Source of the DNA: Brassica napus | Taxonomy: Eukaryota > Streptophyta > Magnoliopsida > Brassicales > Brassicaceae | DNA: 64,000 nt | Assembly: GCF_020379485.1 (NCBI RefSeq) | Contig: NC_063450.1 | Coordinates: 25,334,137 to 25,398,136, forward strand | Reading direction: 5' to 3' | In this document: one piece after another, positions 10,286 to 22,419 of the stretch | Layout of the letters: each line of letters begins with the position of its first letter | How positions within the stretch are numbered: position 1 is the stretch's first letter | The notes under the pieces: generated by a model | The model's database searches: none | What the model was told of the DNA's origin: nothing | Seen by the model: the letters and a program-made list of their open reading frames with translations, nothing else | Translations under genes and position numbers: made by a program

Positions 10286-12646
10286 TATTTTAAACCTTTT
10301 TCTAAGTAACAGACCAAGTATAGAGAAAAATGGTATGATGCTAAAAGAAATGAATATTCCATTTTTCATATGGTTTGAAATTTATTCAATAGCTCACAAT
10401 ATCGATTATCAATTTAGGACAATTAATGCAAGAACATCATTAAGCCAAGTATGGGAACAAGTAAATGGAAATAAAATTAAATCAATCCATCCACCTTTAA
10501 ATGATTTAAAAATAAATACTCTAAACCGACAAATTTTAGCAACGCCCTTCAAAACTGGAGCTAACAAAGATGATAGAGAACCAGTGTTAATGCAATATAT
10601 TAAATCTATATATCAACAAAATAATTATCAAAGTCAAATACTATATACAATTTCTAAACAAATAGACATCATCGAAAATAAAATAAATGATAATGAAAAT
10701 AATAAATTAGACCACCGTACTCAACACCCTTTCTCGACAACAACCTACCCAATCTTTAAACCAATAAAAAGACAAATCAAATTTTTTGAAAACGAAATTT
10801 TAAAATCAATCTCGACAAGATTAGACAGATTAGACAAAAATAAATGAATAAACACTATAGATGAAGATGACAATGAATCTATCCAAACCACCGCTCAATC
10901 AGAAAATGATATTCAAGAAATAAATCGAATAAAAAATAAATCAAAGAAACCATATTATCCTAGACATACTCCACCAGATTTACTATTTGAGGAACACCAT
11001 AAATATAGCAGTAACGAATACACTGGAGAGAGTATACACGAATGGAATATAGACGGTCGATTAGAATGTGAAATGATGAACTTATTTCAAGAAATGAGAA
11101 TGGCTGCAATGGCTTACAAAGGTAAAGGAAATGATGATAAACAAGCATGTGTTTTGTTAGTAGTTGGATTTACTGGAGCATTAAGATATTGGTGGGATAA
11201 CTCATTAGATACAATTACGCAAGATTCTATAATTAATCATGTTGAAATAAGACAACAAGAAGATGAAGAAGGATTTATGCATGAAATAGAAGTACCAAAT
11301 GCAGTGGAAGTATTAATACATACTTTAACAATGCATTTTATTGGTAATAACAATGCATTTTATTGGTAATCCTAAAGAAGAATTAGAAAGTAAAAAAATT
11401 ATATTAACAAACTTAAGATGTCCAACATTAGGAGATTTTAAATGGTTCAAAGATGTTTTTATAACTAATATATTTCAAAGAAACGATTGTAATCAAGCAT
11501 TCTGGAAAGAACGGTTTATCTCAGGATTACCATATTTCTTTGCGGAAAGAATAATTAGTAAATTAAAAGAATATTCAGGAGGACAACCGATCCCTTGGAA
11601 TACAATCACTTATGGTCAACTATTTGCATTTATAAAGAAAGAAGAATTAGCTATATGTCAAGAACATAAAGATAAGAAACATAAGGTAAATTTAAATTCA
11701 AAATAACTATGAGATCATTTTGTTATCAATATGGTTATAATCAACTTAACCCTCCATCAAGAATTAAACGATTAAAACATAAATATAATAAAACTAAATA
11801 TCATCATAAGAATAAATTTTTTATAAAAAACCTACAAATCAGTACTATGCAAAAAGTAATAAACACAAACCTAATAATAAACAAAAGATAATATGCTGGA
11901 ATTGTAAAAGACCTGGACATAAGTCCACGGAGTGTAAAATGAAAAAGAAGATAAATGAAATATTCCAAGATCAACCAGATATACAAGAAAAATTAACTAA
12001 ACTATTAATATCTGAGTCAGAAACATCAGAAGAATCGAGTAGTGATAAATTTATAGATGAAATAGGAAATATTAGTGATTCTTCAATAGAATCACAACAA
12101 TTGTCAGATAATTTATGTAATTGTAAAACTATTAACGGTATAACAAAAGATATTGATAAAAAATTTCTGCTAGATATAATTGATAAAATTGACGACCCAA
12201 AAATTAAAAAAAAATATTTAACCAAACTAAAATATATAATATACCAAGAAAATCAATTATCTGACTCTCAACCCTTTAGTTTAAATAAGATATTTGAAAA
12301 ATATCCAACACAAAGTTTATTCAAACAAGTAACTACCGGAGAATTAAAAAATGAAGTTAAACAACTAAAGTCACAGATCAAGGAATTACAATTAATAGTA
12401 AATCAACACGAATTAAAACAATTACAAACAGATGCTAGATTATCATTAATCGAAGCAAAAAATAATATTCAAGCATCCACAAGTAATTCAAATCAAGCAC
12501 ATAATTCTTGCAAAAAAAAATGTTCTTTCTCTTGCTTTAGTTATGTAACACGATCGGGAGTAATAAAGGAAGCTCCATGGATGGAAACTATCCTTCCGTA
12601 TGAAGAACGACAAGATGGTTCGAGGTGGCTTCGGTTATTACAGTGA
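10276..12646 (+). pseudogene. caulimovirid capsid region with CCHC zinc knuckle, broken
   Basis: One frame runs from about 10276 to 11348 with a single TGA at 10845-10847. It has an N-terminal coiled-coil-like stretch, a spacer, and the conserved capsid core (about 10940-11700). A 22-bp tandem duplication throws the core out of frame, and it resumes at 11341-11706. After another shift, a third frame holds a CX2CX4HX4C zinc knuckle at 11894-11935, then an acidic serine-rich stretch and a coiled coil. The final 50 or so residues (about 12495-12646) are read from the flanking repeat, not from the virus, so the true viral end is near 12494. Confidence 0.8.
11327..11370 (+). repeat. 22-bp perfect tandem duplication inside the viral capsid region
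   Basis: AACAATGCATTTTATTGGTAA plus T occurs at 11327-11348 and is repeated exactly at 11349-11370. As 22 is not a multiple of three it causes a frameshift. Exact identity suggests it is younger than the stop codons around it. Confidence 0.9.
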
Positions 12647-13677
12647 CATTTATGGTGGTTATCGTTGATGAAGGCAACAACTAATATCTCCGAGAAACCT
12701 TACATGGATCGTGAGAAGAACAATATTTTATGAAAGAAGATCTTGTAGGCAGAGAAAATGAGAGATGGGAGATGCAGATGGTTCCTTAATCTCTCACGTT
12801 TAAGAAGGAGATACATATTTATATATATGTGCACATGTTTAGGTTAGGAAAAATAGTTATTTGGTATTGATTTTATATAATATTAATTAAACCAAAATCG
12901 ATTAAGAAAAACCACTCATTATATATTGGATGAAAGACGTAAATTTTGGTTAAAATATACATATGTTCGGATGACTTCGGGTGTTACTTCGGGTTTCAGA
13001 TATACTCGATCGGGTTCGAGTATCCAAACTTGTTCAATACAAAATCCGTTCAGGTATTTTGCTACTTCGGTTCGGATTCGGGTGTTTCAGGTCGGGTTCG
13101 GGTATCAGATGAAATGCCCAACCCTATCAACATGTATGATTTATTGAATTAAATTTCAATCTTTGAAAAATTGCTGCAATAATAGATGAGAGACAGTCGT
13201 GGAGCTCATTTCTTCCCATTTGGTCAAAATCTCCTTATAAAGAAGCGTCCTTCAACTTTTCATTTTTCTCTTTCATCATTTAGCGTATTTTTTTATTAAT
13301 ATTATTAGGTGATGTCTCAAGAGACTATCACTAATGGTGCTTTTAGAGCATCATTAGTGGTTGAGATATCAAAAGAGTACTTCATCATTATAATAATAAT
13401 AATTTGCTGTAAATAATTACTTAAAACAAATAGAAAAGACTAAGCTAATTATAATATGACATCTGGACATGGGTGTTTTTAATTTGGGAGTAATTTGGTA
13501 CAAGAGTACCTCAAAGAAGGATCCTTCCTTCTTATTTCTCTCTATCGTGCATTTCACCTGCTTCCCTTTTTTATTTTTTAAATATTTTTTGTGTTCAGGT
13601 AATAGATAGACCAATGACTGCGGGTGCTCTTACACCACCTCCAATAGAGGTTATTCCATTGGAGCTCTTAAAATACG

Positions 13678-13682
<5 letters not shown>
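12495..13682 (+). repeat. right copy of the 1.19 kb direct repeat
   Basis: Second copy of 7898-9084, joined directly to the 3' side of the viral fragment. It contains the right end of the TIR element (to 13126, followed by TCAACA) and the same Tourist MITE at 13346-13629. It stops at a (TA)n microsatellite (about 13679-13712), a plausible breakpoint. Confidence 0.85.
13346..13629. mobile_element. Tourist-like MITE, duplicated copy
   Basis: Same element as 8748-9031, with TTA on both sides (13343-13345 and 13630-13632). It is present because the surrounding segment was duplicated. Confidence 0.7.
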
Positions 13683-13720
<38 letters not shown>

Positions 13721-13723
13721 CAT
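13679..13723. repeat. (TA)n microsatellite
   Basis: About 17 TA units followed by TGTATATACAT, located exactly where the right 1.19 kb repeat ends. Confidence 0.9.
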
Positions 13724-13986
13724 AATATGGGAAGAACCCCCATTGAAAGTGCTCTTAGCTTCTCGAAAACCATAAATTATGATAGTATTGGCATGTTAAA
13801 GGAAACCTTAATGGTGGGGTATTTAGTGGGGATATCTAGCAATTTTGTTTAAAATTTATTACTAAAAAAAAAGAGATAGAATTTGTGCCAGAGAAAGTTC
13901 CATTTTCAAATTTCTATAAATAATTTTTAGAATCCCTTTGAAATTAATCACATGATAATTGATAGCTCTTCTTTTAATTTTCCAAA

Positions 13987-15806
13987 CTAGGTGGTTGCCC
14001 GCAAATTTGCGGGTATAAATAATTTTAAAAATTTAATATAATATAATATTTTATGTCTTTGATCTGCAATAATATAGTTTAATATTTTAAAACTGAATGT
14101 GAATTTTTGGTAGATAATTTTTTACTAAAAATATTTTACTTATTAATATTTTTTGATTTATTAAATAGGATTTGTATAGTATTTAGTTAGATTTTTTACA
14201 TCCTTTACGAAAAAATATTTTACTAAATTGTTTTATACCATTATCGTTAGAACATGTATATATAGTTTAATTGGTTTGTATATCAAATTTTTCTTCCATA
14301 AAAATTATTAAAATCAAAAACATGAACTCATGTGACAAATACACCTACACTTGCAACTAAAGTATAAAATACAAAAATTATTAAGAATAAACATAACTAT
14401 ATATAAGTGAATTTTATTAATTTAATAAAAATGTAAGAATATTAAAAATTTCATAAATTTAGGAATATACTTTTATTCATAATATTCTTTGGATTGTTTT
14501 ATGACTCATGTAATTTTGTGGTTATTTAGCTTTAAAAAAAGGTTTTGAAAATGATGAACTTGTGAAGAAAATAATATTTTGCGATTGATTCTGATTTGAT
14601 AACATTTTTATAACCTCTTAGAAATGAAACTATACAACTATAAATATTAATAAAATATTAATAAATTTTATATTTTATGAATTATTTCTCAGAAATTTAA
14701 AAATCCTTATAAAGATTTATAAAACCTAATAAGTCGTTTTATAACTCAAGAAAATAATTTGCTATCTATGAAGAATAATTTATAAACTTAGAAAATGATT
14801 TAAAATTTTATAAAATAGTCCTATATATTAATTTAAAATTAAAAACCATCGATAAGAATTTAGGAAAATATTTTATAAAACTGTTAATTAATCATTTTTT
14901 AATTTTAAATAATTTACAAACATATTAACCTTATCAATGGTTATTAATTTTATAAAATATTGTAGAAAATATTGTAGAAAATTAGTAAATCATTTTAATA
15001 ATTTTAAATAATTTTAAATAATTTACAAACCAGTTAACCTTCATAAACATTTTCTAAACTCTTATAAATGATGAGAAATTCTTCCTTATAAATGGTTTTA
15101 TAAATCTTTATAACATTTTTATAGATCTTTATATATTGATTTGTAAACTCTTATTAATGATATAATAATCATTATTAAAAATGATTACTAAATATTTATA
15201 TAATTATAAACCATTAAAAATGATATAACCCATTAGAAATGAATCAATATAAATGACTTTAATTGTTTTTACAAAATATGTATTAATCATCACAGATGAT
15301 TTTAACCTAATGTAAATAATTTATAAACTCGCTATATGATGCATTAATAGTTATTATAATACTTTTATTAGAATTATATGTTTTATATATGCATATTATT
15401 ACTTATACAGGAAAATAAAGTTTTTTACAACTGTTTATAATAGAAAATAAAGCTAGTAAATTATTTTTATTAACTACTTTTTGATAACATACCTGATATA
15501 ATTTATAAATAGACTATTAGGGCAAAAAGAAAAGAAATGATGGAGTATTAAATAGAATTTCCATAATTGTTACCATTAAATACTATAAATGATTATGAGA
15601 TGACAAAAAAACTATAAATGATTATGCATAAGAATATATAAATAATTTGGCAACTAACATTAATTGGTTTTAGGATTGTCTTTTTTAGATTTAATTAAAA
15701 TAAATAAAAACTAAAAATCATTGACCAATGAAATTATAAGGATTTTTCTCAAACTGCATGTATAAGTGACACGTCAGCTGAACTTCTCAATTAATATATA
15801 GGAGGA
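13987..15806 (-). mobile_element. small non-autonomous Helitron, 1.82 kb
   Basis: Read on the minus strand it starts TCCTCCTATATATTAATTGA (from 15806), with CAGCTGACGTGTCACTTATA shortly inside as in other crucifer Helitrons. It ends with a palindromic hairpin CCCGCAAATTTGCGGG (13998-14013), seven bases, then CTAG (13990-13987). It sits between A (13986) and T (15807), the usual AT target. The body is very AT-rich and codes for nothing I can support. Confidence 0.75.
15582..15626 (+). mobile_element. nano-insertion: 13-bp stub between 16-bp direct repeats
   Basis: ACTATAAATGATTATG at 15582-15597 is repeated at 15611-15626 around AGATGACAAAAAA. It lies inside the small Helitron, so it is younger than that element. 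Confidence 0.7.
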
Positions 15807-17771
15807 TTTAATTGAATATTCAAATAATTATACATATAAAAATATATATTTATTTAGATACTACATAGGGTATGTAACGAGTGAAGGTTCTCTAGGCTCT
15901 AACATGACCACTGGATTAAAACAAATACATGTGTATCCGACAACCTTCCTTTTTAAATAAAATTAGTATTTGATTTTCATAATCTATTAACATATATCAC
16001 TGTTTACATGCGACCATGTTAATATTTTAGAAGTAAAGAATTAACTTCTAAAATCAAACAGAAAACCGACTTCTAAAATCATAAAGAGCTTCATAAGATT
16101 CTGCTTATTTCAAAAACAGCATTATGAGATGGTAAAGTTCATTTAGGCTACGAGTGGGAACAAGATAAGAGACGTTCCTACACGAAAGATGGTACCACTG
16201 CATTCGACCTTCCATTCAATAAACAAAAATGATTTAATTGTGTTTTTAATAAAATAAGATAAATAATAAAGCATTCCAATAGTTGTATAAGTATTCTATT
16301 TCTTAAAATAAAATCATGGCCTGTTAGTAACAGTATTTACACTTCATATTTTAAATGTACTATTCTGACCTGGTTAACTAATATCGATTTGTAGTATGAA
16401 TGTTTACCGGTATGTGGTTAACATGTATTTTATATATAACATTTATGAATAATTTATCTTAGTTTAAAAATATTTATATACTTTAAAAATACGTATGATC
16501 TATTAAATATATTTTTAAATTTATTGTATTTATATTAAATTTAGTATTACTATGACAACAAAGTATTAAATACATATTTAACATTAAAGTATAAAATATT
16601 TTGAAAATGTGAAAATAATATATAATTCTAAACCAAATATAATAATATAAATACTTTAGACCGTTTGATTCGCTCGCTTTCCATTTTATCTAGGTTAGGT
16701 TTGACCCTAGTCGGGTTTGAGTCGGTCCTTTCAGATTGGGGTCTTTCGGATCTTAGACATTTGGATCCAACTAGGTATTTGGAAAATTTTGGTTCAGTTT
16801 CGGGTCAGGTTTTCTCGGTCCGGGTCAGTTCGGATAAACAATTTTAACACCGTAAGAAACTGCTATATTCGGATACAAACGGTTTCGGGTCTTTTGGGTA
16901 CTTTTCATGTATTTTTTTGTCTTATGATCGGTTTCTTTGTAATTTTTAGGTTTTTGGTACTTTCCGTGCTTTTTCATGTTTCCGGATAGGTTTATTTGCA
17001 AATTTTGAATATGTTTTATAAATTTTGGGTAATTCAATTCTATTTTACCCTTTACTGAATTTGTACCCGAACTATTTTTGTAACATGCATTAAAAGCATG
17101 CAATATTACAAATTCATAAGAATAAAATCTAACTTTTTGCAATAGATATTAGGTTAGGGTTATTAAAATTTGGATCCACTATTACCAGATCGAGTTTAGA
17201 TTTCGGTATGGGTCGGGTCTAAGACCCGTAGGTCCTCCATAATAAAATCTAATGGAGTAAAATGCATTATCATGCTCGACCAAAACCAGTTTTTTCGGGT
17301 CGGTTCCAGTTCCGGTCTTCGGATTCAGATAAATTTCCAAGACCTAGTTTGACTTGTGTGGTCTGCTTTAGTTTCATTCAATCCATTGATCACAACGTTT
17401 GATCAACTTTTTCCTTCGAAACCTTAATTGAGAATCAGTTAATGAGTTTTTCATTTTTTTGTTAAAGTTCCCTTTTTCATTTCCTTTCTTGGGCTTCATT
17501 CCCTTCTATATGGGCTGTGTGTTTGGTTACCTATTGCGGTGCACATGGTTGCCAATAGGCAATAGGCTATTAGGATACTCACATCACATGTAACTATGAC
17601 ATTGCTTTTCTGTTGTTCCAATTGCATCATAGGAATTGCAAGAGAGAAAAAAGAGAATTCAACCATGCATCTTCATTGCTACTAACAGAAAGAAAAAAAC
17701 TTGTATTAGGGTTTCATATACATGTATAGTTATATTTTAACAGTACGCTTTGGGAAAGAAGAAGAGCTTTA
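15807..17771. other. AT-rich intergenic DNA with a GGGTCGG-rich patch
   Basis: No gene is supported. From about 16680 to 17345 degenerate TCGGGT/GGTCGGGT motifs recur on both sides, like the subterminal repeats of the element at 7691, so a decayed relative is likely; I cannot place its ends. Confidence 0.4.
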
Positions 17772-17963
17772 GAGCATCATTATGGGATATGTGAACATAA
17801 ATATTTCAAAGTATGAAAACAAATAATAATAATATATAATTGGCAAATTTTTGTGTGGGAATGTTTCAAGGATTTCAGATATCCACTAATTAAATCTAAT
17901 TATTTTTTTTGCTTCCACATTTGAGATAATCAAATTGATAAGATATCCCCACTAATGATGTTC
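17772..17963. mobile_element. Tourist-like MITE relic, about 190 bp
   Basis: The left end GAGCATCATTATGGGATAT and right end (reverse complement GAACATCATTAGTGGGGATAT) form an inverted repeat of the same family type as the MITE at 8748. Flanking TTA duplications are no longer clear. Confidence 0.5.
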
Positions 17964-18095
17964 ATAGAATGGGAAATGATAATCATATGCAAATGAGCTA
18001 ATCATTAGATAAGACTTACGACTTTTTGCTGCTGCAAGCGCGGGAAGTCACATGCAATTGCCATGCTATGGTCTATTGCAAAATCGACATTTCTT

Positions 18096-18137
18096 ATTAA
18101 TGTTTTTTTTTTTTTTTTTTTGTCAAGGATTAATGTT
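18096..18137 (-). mobile_element. nano-insertion: 24-bp poly(T) stub between 9-bp direct repeats
   Basis: ATTAATGTT at 18096-18104 is repeated at 18129-18137. The insert is a T run followed by GTCAAGG. Confidence 0.6.
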
Positions 18138-19017
18138 ATCACATGGTTTGGGCTGGTGAGGTATCAATTATTATGTTTCCTTGTTTAGCCTCCATTATAT
18201 TGGTATGAGAGAGACCTAACCCCTAAATTATTTTCATTTTTTCGTCTTCGCTATAACTTCTAAGCAAAGAAGCATAGTGAAAATACACAAGTCATATTCA
18301 ACTGATATTAATTTTACCGATATCTCATTCTGATCTAAATATTTTTCATTCAAACCAAAACATGTGTTTAAAGGTTTGTATTACCATCCTTCGTTTTTTT
18401 TCTTCTTGTTCTGTTAAAGTAGCATTCATATTAAAATCCGTATAATGCATATCGAAAAAAAACAAAAATTCGGTTGAAAAATTTAAAGAGATCTAATGGT
18501 CGGTCCCGTAAGCGAACGTTGGATTTGGCAACAATTGAACATGGCGAAGCGCTTTGCAATTTGCATTCACCTGTGAAATGATATCCACATGATAACATAA
18601 GAAAGATCGAACGGTTTACGAATATTCGAGATCACATTGTAAACTCTCGACTGTTGATCGTGACCCTCCTAATTAAACGTCGTTTAAAACGGAGAACGTG
18701 GGAAGCGTCCGTCAAAGAAGAGGAAGAAGTACATGTGATGTGACATGAACATGAAGATTAGTATTGATTAGTCACCCTTCGATTCCAAATCTGAATTCAA
18801 CATTATATTTACAGGGAGTTCTTTTGTGGAAAGTTCCTCATTCGTGCTTTATTTCATCAACTCCGTATACTGGTACAGTAGTACTCTCTGTTTCTCATGC
18901 TCTTATTGTCCCAGAATACAGGTATGCTATTTTTTTGTGTGGTTTTTATATTCCCTTTTACAAAACTTCTAAAAGTGTACGTATATTTTCAGTTAACAGA
19001 AAATTTACTAACTCGAT

Positions 19018-20638
19018 ATGATGGCGGGAGAAATTCAAGAACCGCTTAACCTAAGCCTTCTGGTAATTTCTTCAACTATTGTCAAAATTTTACTACTTTG
19101 TCTTCTTATAGTTTCCAATATATTACACGTTTTAAACAGGCAAGAGTGTTCTTAGGCCTCGATATTTTTTATTTTTTGTTTTTTGTTTCCGTCTGCATTT
19201 AGTGTTATATTTTGCGTTTGAATTATGCAAATATATGTGTTCTATGGAGAAACTGAAAATGTTCTATTTATCAAAATATATGTATAAACAAACACAAACA
19301 AGCCTTTTAATATGTTTCCTAATGGGCTGCAGGAGAATTCTATTCACTCAGGATCCGTTTCATTTGGGAGATTCGAGAAGGAATCTTCATCATGGGAGAA
19401 GTAATCATCTTTCTCTCACAATAGATATCTAGAAGAGGCTGAGAGATTCTCTAAGCCTGGGTCTGTTACTCAGATGAGAGCTCATTTCGAGGCTCATTTT
19501 AAGAAAAAAGGAATCCAACTTCCGAGTTCTGTAGAAGCTCAAACATGGGGAGAAGTAGCTCAACATCATCAACAAACTGCTAGTGAGAAAGAAGGAAATT
19601 TGTGGGAGAGTATGAGTCAGTGTAGCCACTACAGCTATGAACTAGACAAGTGTGATAAAGAAAAGAGCTCATTCGGCGATTCTTGTGTGAGTTATGAGTC
19701 TTATGATGATCATAGTTCTCTTTCTGTTGCTCCGGAGAAGATTGGAATTGGTTGCAGTGAGAGAAGTGTAGAGGATAAAGCAGAAATGAGTTTTCCCTCT
19801 GCAACTGCATTGAAGTCTTTGAAAAATGACCGGAAAGCTACTCCTAGTTATGTGAAAACGACGAAAACTACTACCAAGAAGCATGTTGTCATAGCAAAGG
19901 GGTCTTCTAGTTGTAATACTAAAACAAGTTTTGACACTAAGAGGTAGCTTATATCCTCTCTTTTCATATAAGTTTATGTATGTGTGTGTTCACGACTCTC
20001 AAATGACTATTTTGTTCTGGTGGCAGAGGAAAGGAAATGAAGCCGGCCTTGATTGTTAAATCCAATGCATCTCAAGCTCCAGTAACAAAGAAAACTGAGA
20101 GCCTGACTCCTCTAGCTGCAAACAAGTTCAGGTCCAAGAACACTTTTGGTTCTGCTATGAAAGAGAGAACAGCTACTAATGGTTTCAGTTCAAGAAGCAG
20201 CGAGAGAGTCGAGAAGAGAAAAGAGGTACATAAATTAATATCTAACTTATCTTTCTTCTCTCATTTGCTCTGTTCCAAAATGGAGTTTATGAGGGAACAT
20301 TTCTGATGTTATAGGAAAATGTGGAAGCCATAGTGCTAAAATCTCTCAACTTCAAAGCAATACCAGTGCTTAGAAGCAGACTAGCTAGACCTCAGCACAC
20401 GTCAATAGGTCAAGAAAAGGTAAGAAAAGATGCTCAAGCACACTCATCTAAAGCTAGTAGTAATCGGTCATCGGCAAATGAAGCAGCCAAGAGTAAGCTC
20501 AATATTAACAAACAGAAGGTGGATACACAGAGGAGTCTAAGTGAGATTAGACCAAATAGCAGGGATCAGACCGCGAAAAACAACGCAAACGGAAGGAGTT
20601 TAGCGGTTAGGCGCTCTGCGGTTGAGGTTGCTTGGTGA
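19018..20638 (+). pseudogene. MDP40: MDP40-like TPX2-family microtubule-associated protein, disrupted
   Basis: Four exons with consensus splice sites: 19018-19062, 19333-19943, 20027-20225, 20315-20638 (392 codons plus stop). The start MMAGEIQEPLNLSL, then SGSVSFGRFEKE, SSFSHNRYLEEAERFSKPGS and MRAHFEAHFKKKGI, match the conserved N-terminus of the plant WVD2-like/TPX2 group that includes Arabidopsis MDP40, a microtubule-destabilising protein linked to brassinosteroid-controlled hypocotyl growth. Codon 39 (19402-19404) is an in-frame TAA. The TPX2 domain is also cut down: SERVEKRKE at the exon 3 end is followed directly by LKSLNFKAIP, so the usual charged helix between them is missing. A shorter protein could start at the ATG at 19474. 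The name rests on memory of the family and on microsynteny with PUB11. It is probably a decaying paralogue, though a sequence error at 19402 cannot be excluded. Confidence 0.7.
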
Positions 20639-22370
20639 GCCATTCACCGTCTCAACTGTTTCTTTGTGTTTGCGTTTGTGTTTCTATGTTATAATGATTA
20701 TAATAGTATACCATTGAAACACATCTTATATATATAAAATAGTTTTGTGCTCTACTCACAGCCTTCCACGTCATCAAAGTGGATAGGGCATTTCGCGCCA
20801 CGTGTCACCACACCAGAACATTTGCGTTTCTTTTTTTTCCAGCCATTCTCGAATACACTTATTTGAACTGGGCTTTTTTACATATGAAAATTAGGCCCTT
20901 AGTTAAAGCCTGTAAGAAACCCATTGGGAATTAGGTTTCGTCTTCCTCTTGCACCTGCGATCTGAACGATGAAATTCCAGAGACTTCAAGCGCAGTTTCG
21001 ATCTTCGTAACGTTTCAACCATCGATAAATATGTTCTTTAATGGCGACAATAAAATCTCCCCACTTTGTGCTCTTATTTAAGTTTCTGTTGATTCTGAAT
21101 CAACCATAGACACTATATATCTAGATCGTCCATAACCCAAAGCTACATCTCATGGTCATGGCTTCTTCAAAATCTTAGATTACTCAATATCTCAAATATA
21201 CGTTTCCAAATTGGAGATATCTCAAGTCCTCTTTTCAGAGTTGCCCAGTCAGTATTACAACTCCTAATTTTTTCACAAGCCATCTTTTTTTTTTCAGTTT
21301 CACACCTTAATTTGCTTTTCTCCACACTGTTTGTTTATTTCAGCGATGGCAACTATCCAAATTGACAGGTAGATAACCACTCAACAACCCTGGTTATGTT
21401 TGACCATTAGTTCGTTTTTGTTACTTGATTATGTGTGCATTTTCTAAAGCATCTCTCAACTCTGGAACATGTGTCTTAGTGTGTTTGATTGCGTTAAAAG
21501 TCAGACTCGATGAAATTTTTTTTGATAACGGGTGTGAAGCCAAAAGTCATCATTGCAAGTTTGCAACCTACACTAATCCTAAATTAGTTGGAGGTCCACA
21601 TCTTTTTGTTTTCCTTAATAATTTTTAATAACAACATCATACCAGCTTACACACCAACCAAATATCTGACTTCAGGTTGTCTATTACCCAGTGTAATTTC
21701 CAGAACACACTCCTACTTTGATATGAAAGCCTGGTCAGCCAGAGTTACCTTAACAAGTAAGAGGCTTCAAACTGGAGATTTTGGAATAATTTTCATCTCC
21801 ACTACTCACCGCAGGTCTTGTGGAAGTGGCGTAAGTTGCTCCTAAAATTCTTCCAAATATGGAGGTGTTCAGATAATAGAGTCAATCACACTGGCTGCAT
21901 TCTCCACCACAAGTTCGTTTTCTTACATCTTACATTGCATTAACTCTCAGCTGTGTTTTGAATGTCACTTGCTCTACTCTAATCAGTATGCAACTATAAC
22001 ACCACAGACCGTGGAGTCCCTCTGCACTCCCAAGTTGGTGGCATTGAGACTACTAACAGATGGTGCTACATATCATGTTCTAATTGCTCACAAAAACTAC
22101 AATGTAGATTCACATCTGCAGGGTGCCGTTACGAGAATGCTGTTGGGTTGTTTACCTGAATTACCATCACTGTGAAAGCTCTCATGAGGTGGACAAAAGA
22201 GGTGGAGAGAACACAATAGGTTGCCTTTACAATTGATGAAGGAAGCACAATGGACTCAACACCACTACCTTGTCAAACGGAGACAGTGGTAAGCATTGAC
22301 AGCAAAGCAAGTGGTGTCACGCGGAAACAGCGACAATGCAGCAAGAGTATTAGCTAATCATCATCATCAA

Positions 22371-22419
22371 GTGAAATAAGGGTTTGATGCCAAAAAAAAG
22401 AAGGTGAAATAAGGGTTTG
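22371..22419 (+). mobile_element. nano-insertion: 17-bp poly(A) stub between 16-bp direct repeats
   Basis: GTGAAATAAGGGTTTG at 22371-22386 is repeated exactly at 22404-22419 around ATGCCAAAAAAAAGAAG. It lies inside the large Helitron. Confidence 0.8.

Larger units (their letters stand above)
9240..12494 (+). other. endogenous caulimovirid (plant pararetrovirus) fragment, inactivated
   Basis: A coding-dense, unusually A-rich block reads as the 5' half of a caulimovirid genome of the petuvirus/solendovirus-like kind: movement protein, then capsid region, then a CCHC zinc knuckle and an acidic and coiled-coil segment. The protease, reverse transcriptase and RNase H expected next are absent; the block instead abuts the second copy of the 1.19 kb repeat. 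Breaks seen: in-frame TGA at 9305-9307, 9488-9490 and 10845-10847, a frame change near 10270-10285, a 22-bp duplication at 11349-11370, and a frame change between about 11706 and 11890. It is a molecular fossil. The genus is inference; only the family is well supported. Confidence 0.85.

Noticed and set aside
12495..12646. C-terminal extension of the viral frame
   Set aside because: The same bases occur at 7898-8047 in the left repeat, away from the virus, so this part is flanking DNA read through in frame.
7898..13682. The 1.19 kb repeats as LTRs of a retrotransposon containing the viral genes
   Set aside because: The repeats lack TG...CA ends, start inside a TIR element and include a MITE plus flank, so they are a segmental duplication.
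16665..17142. Frames in the GGGTCGG-rich patch
   Set aside because: Overlapping frames on both strands come from low-complexity repeat DNA, with no start context or homology.
19429..19884. Minus-strand frames over exon 2 of the MDP40-like gene
   Set aside because: They lie opposite a spliced gene with family homology and have no recognisable content.
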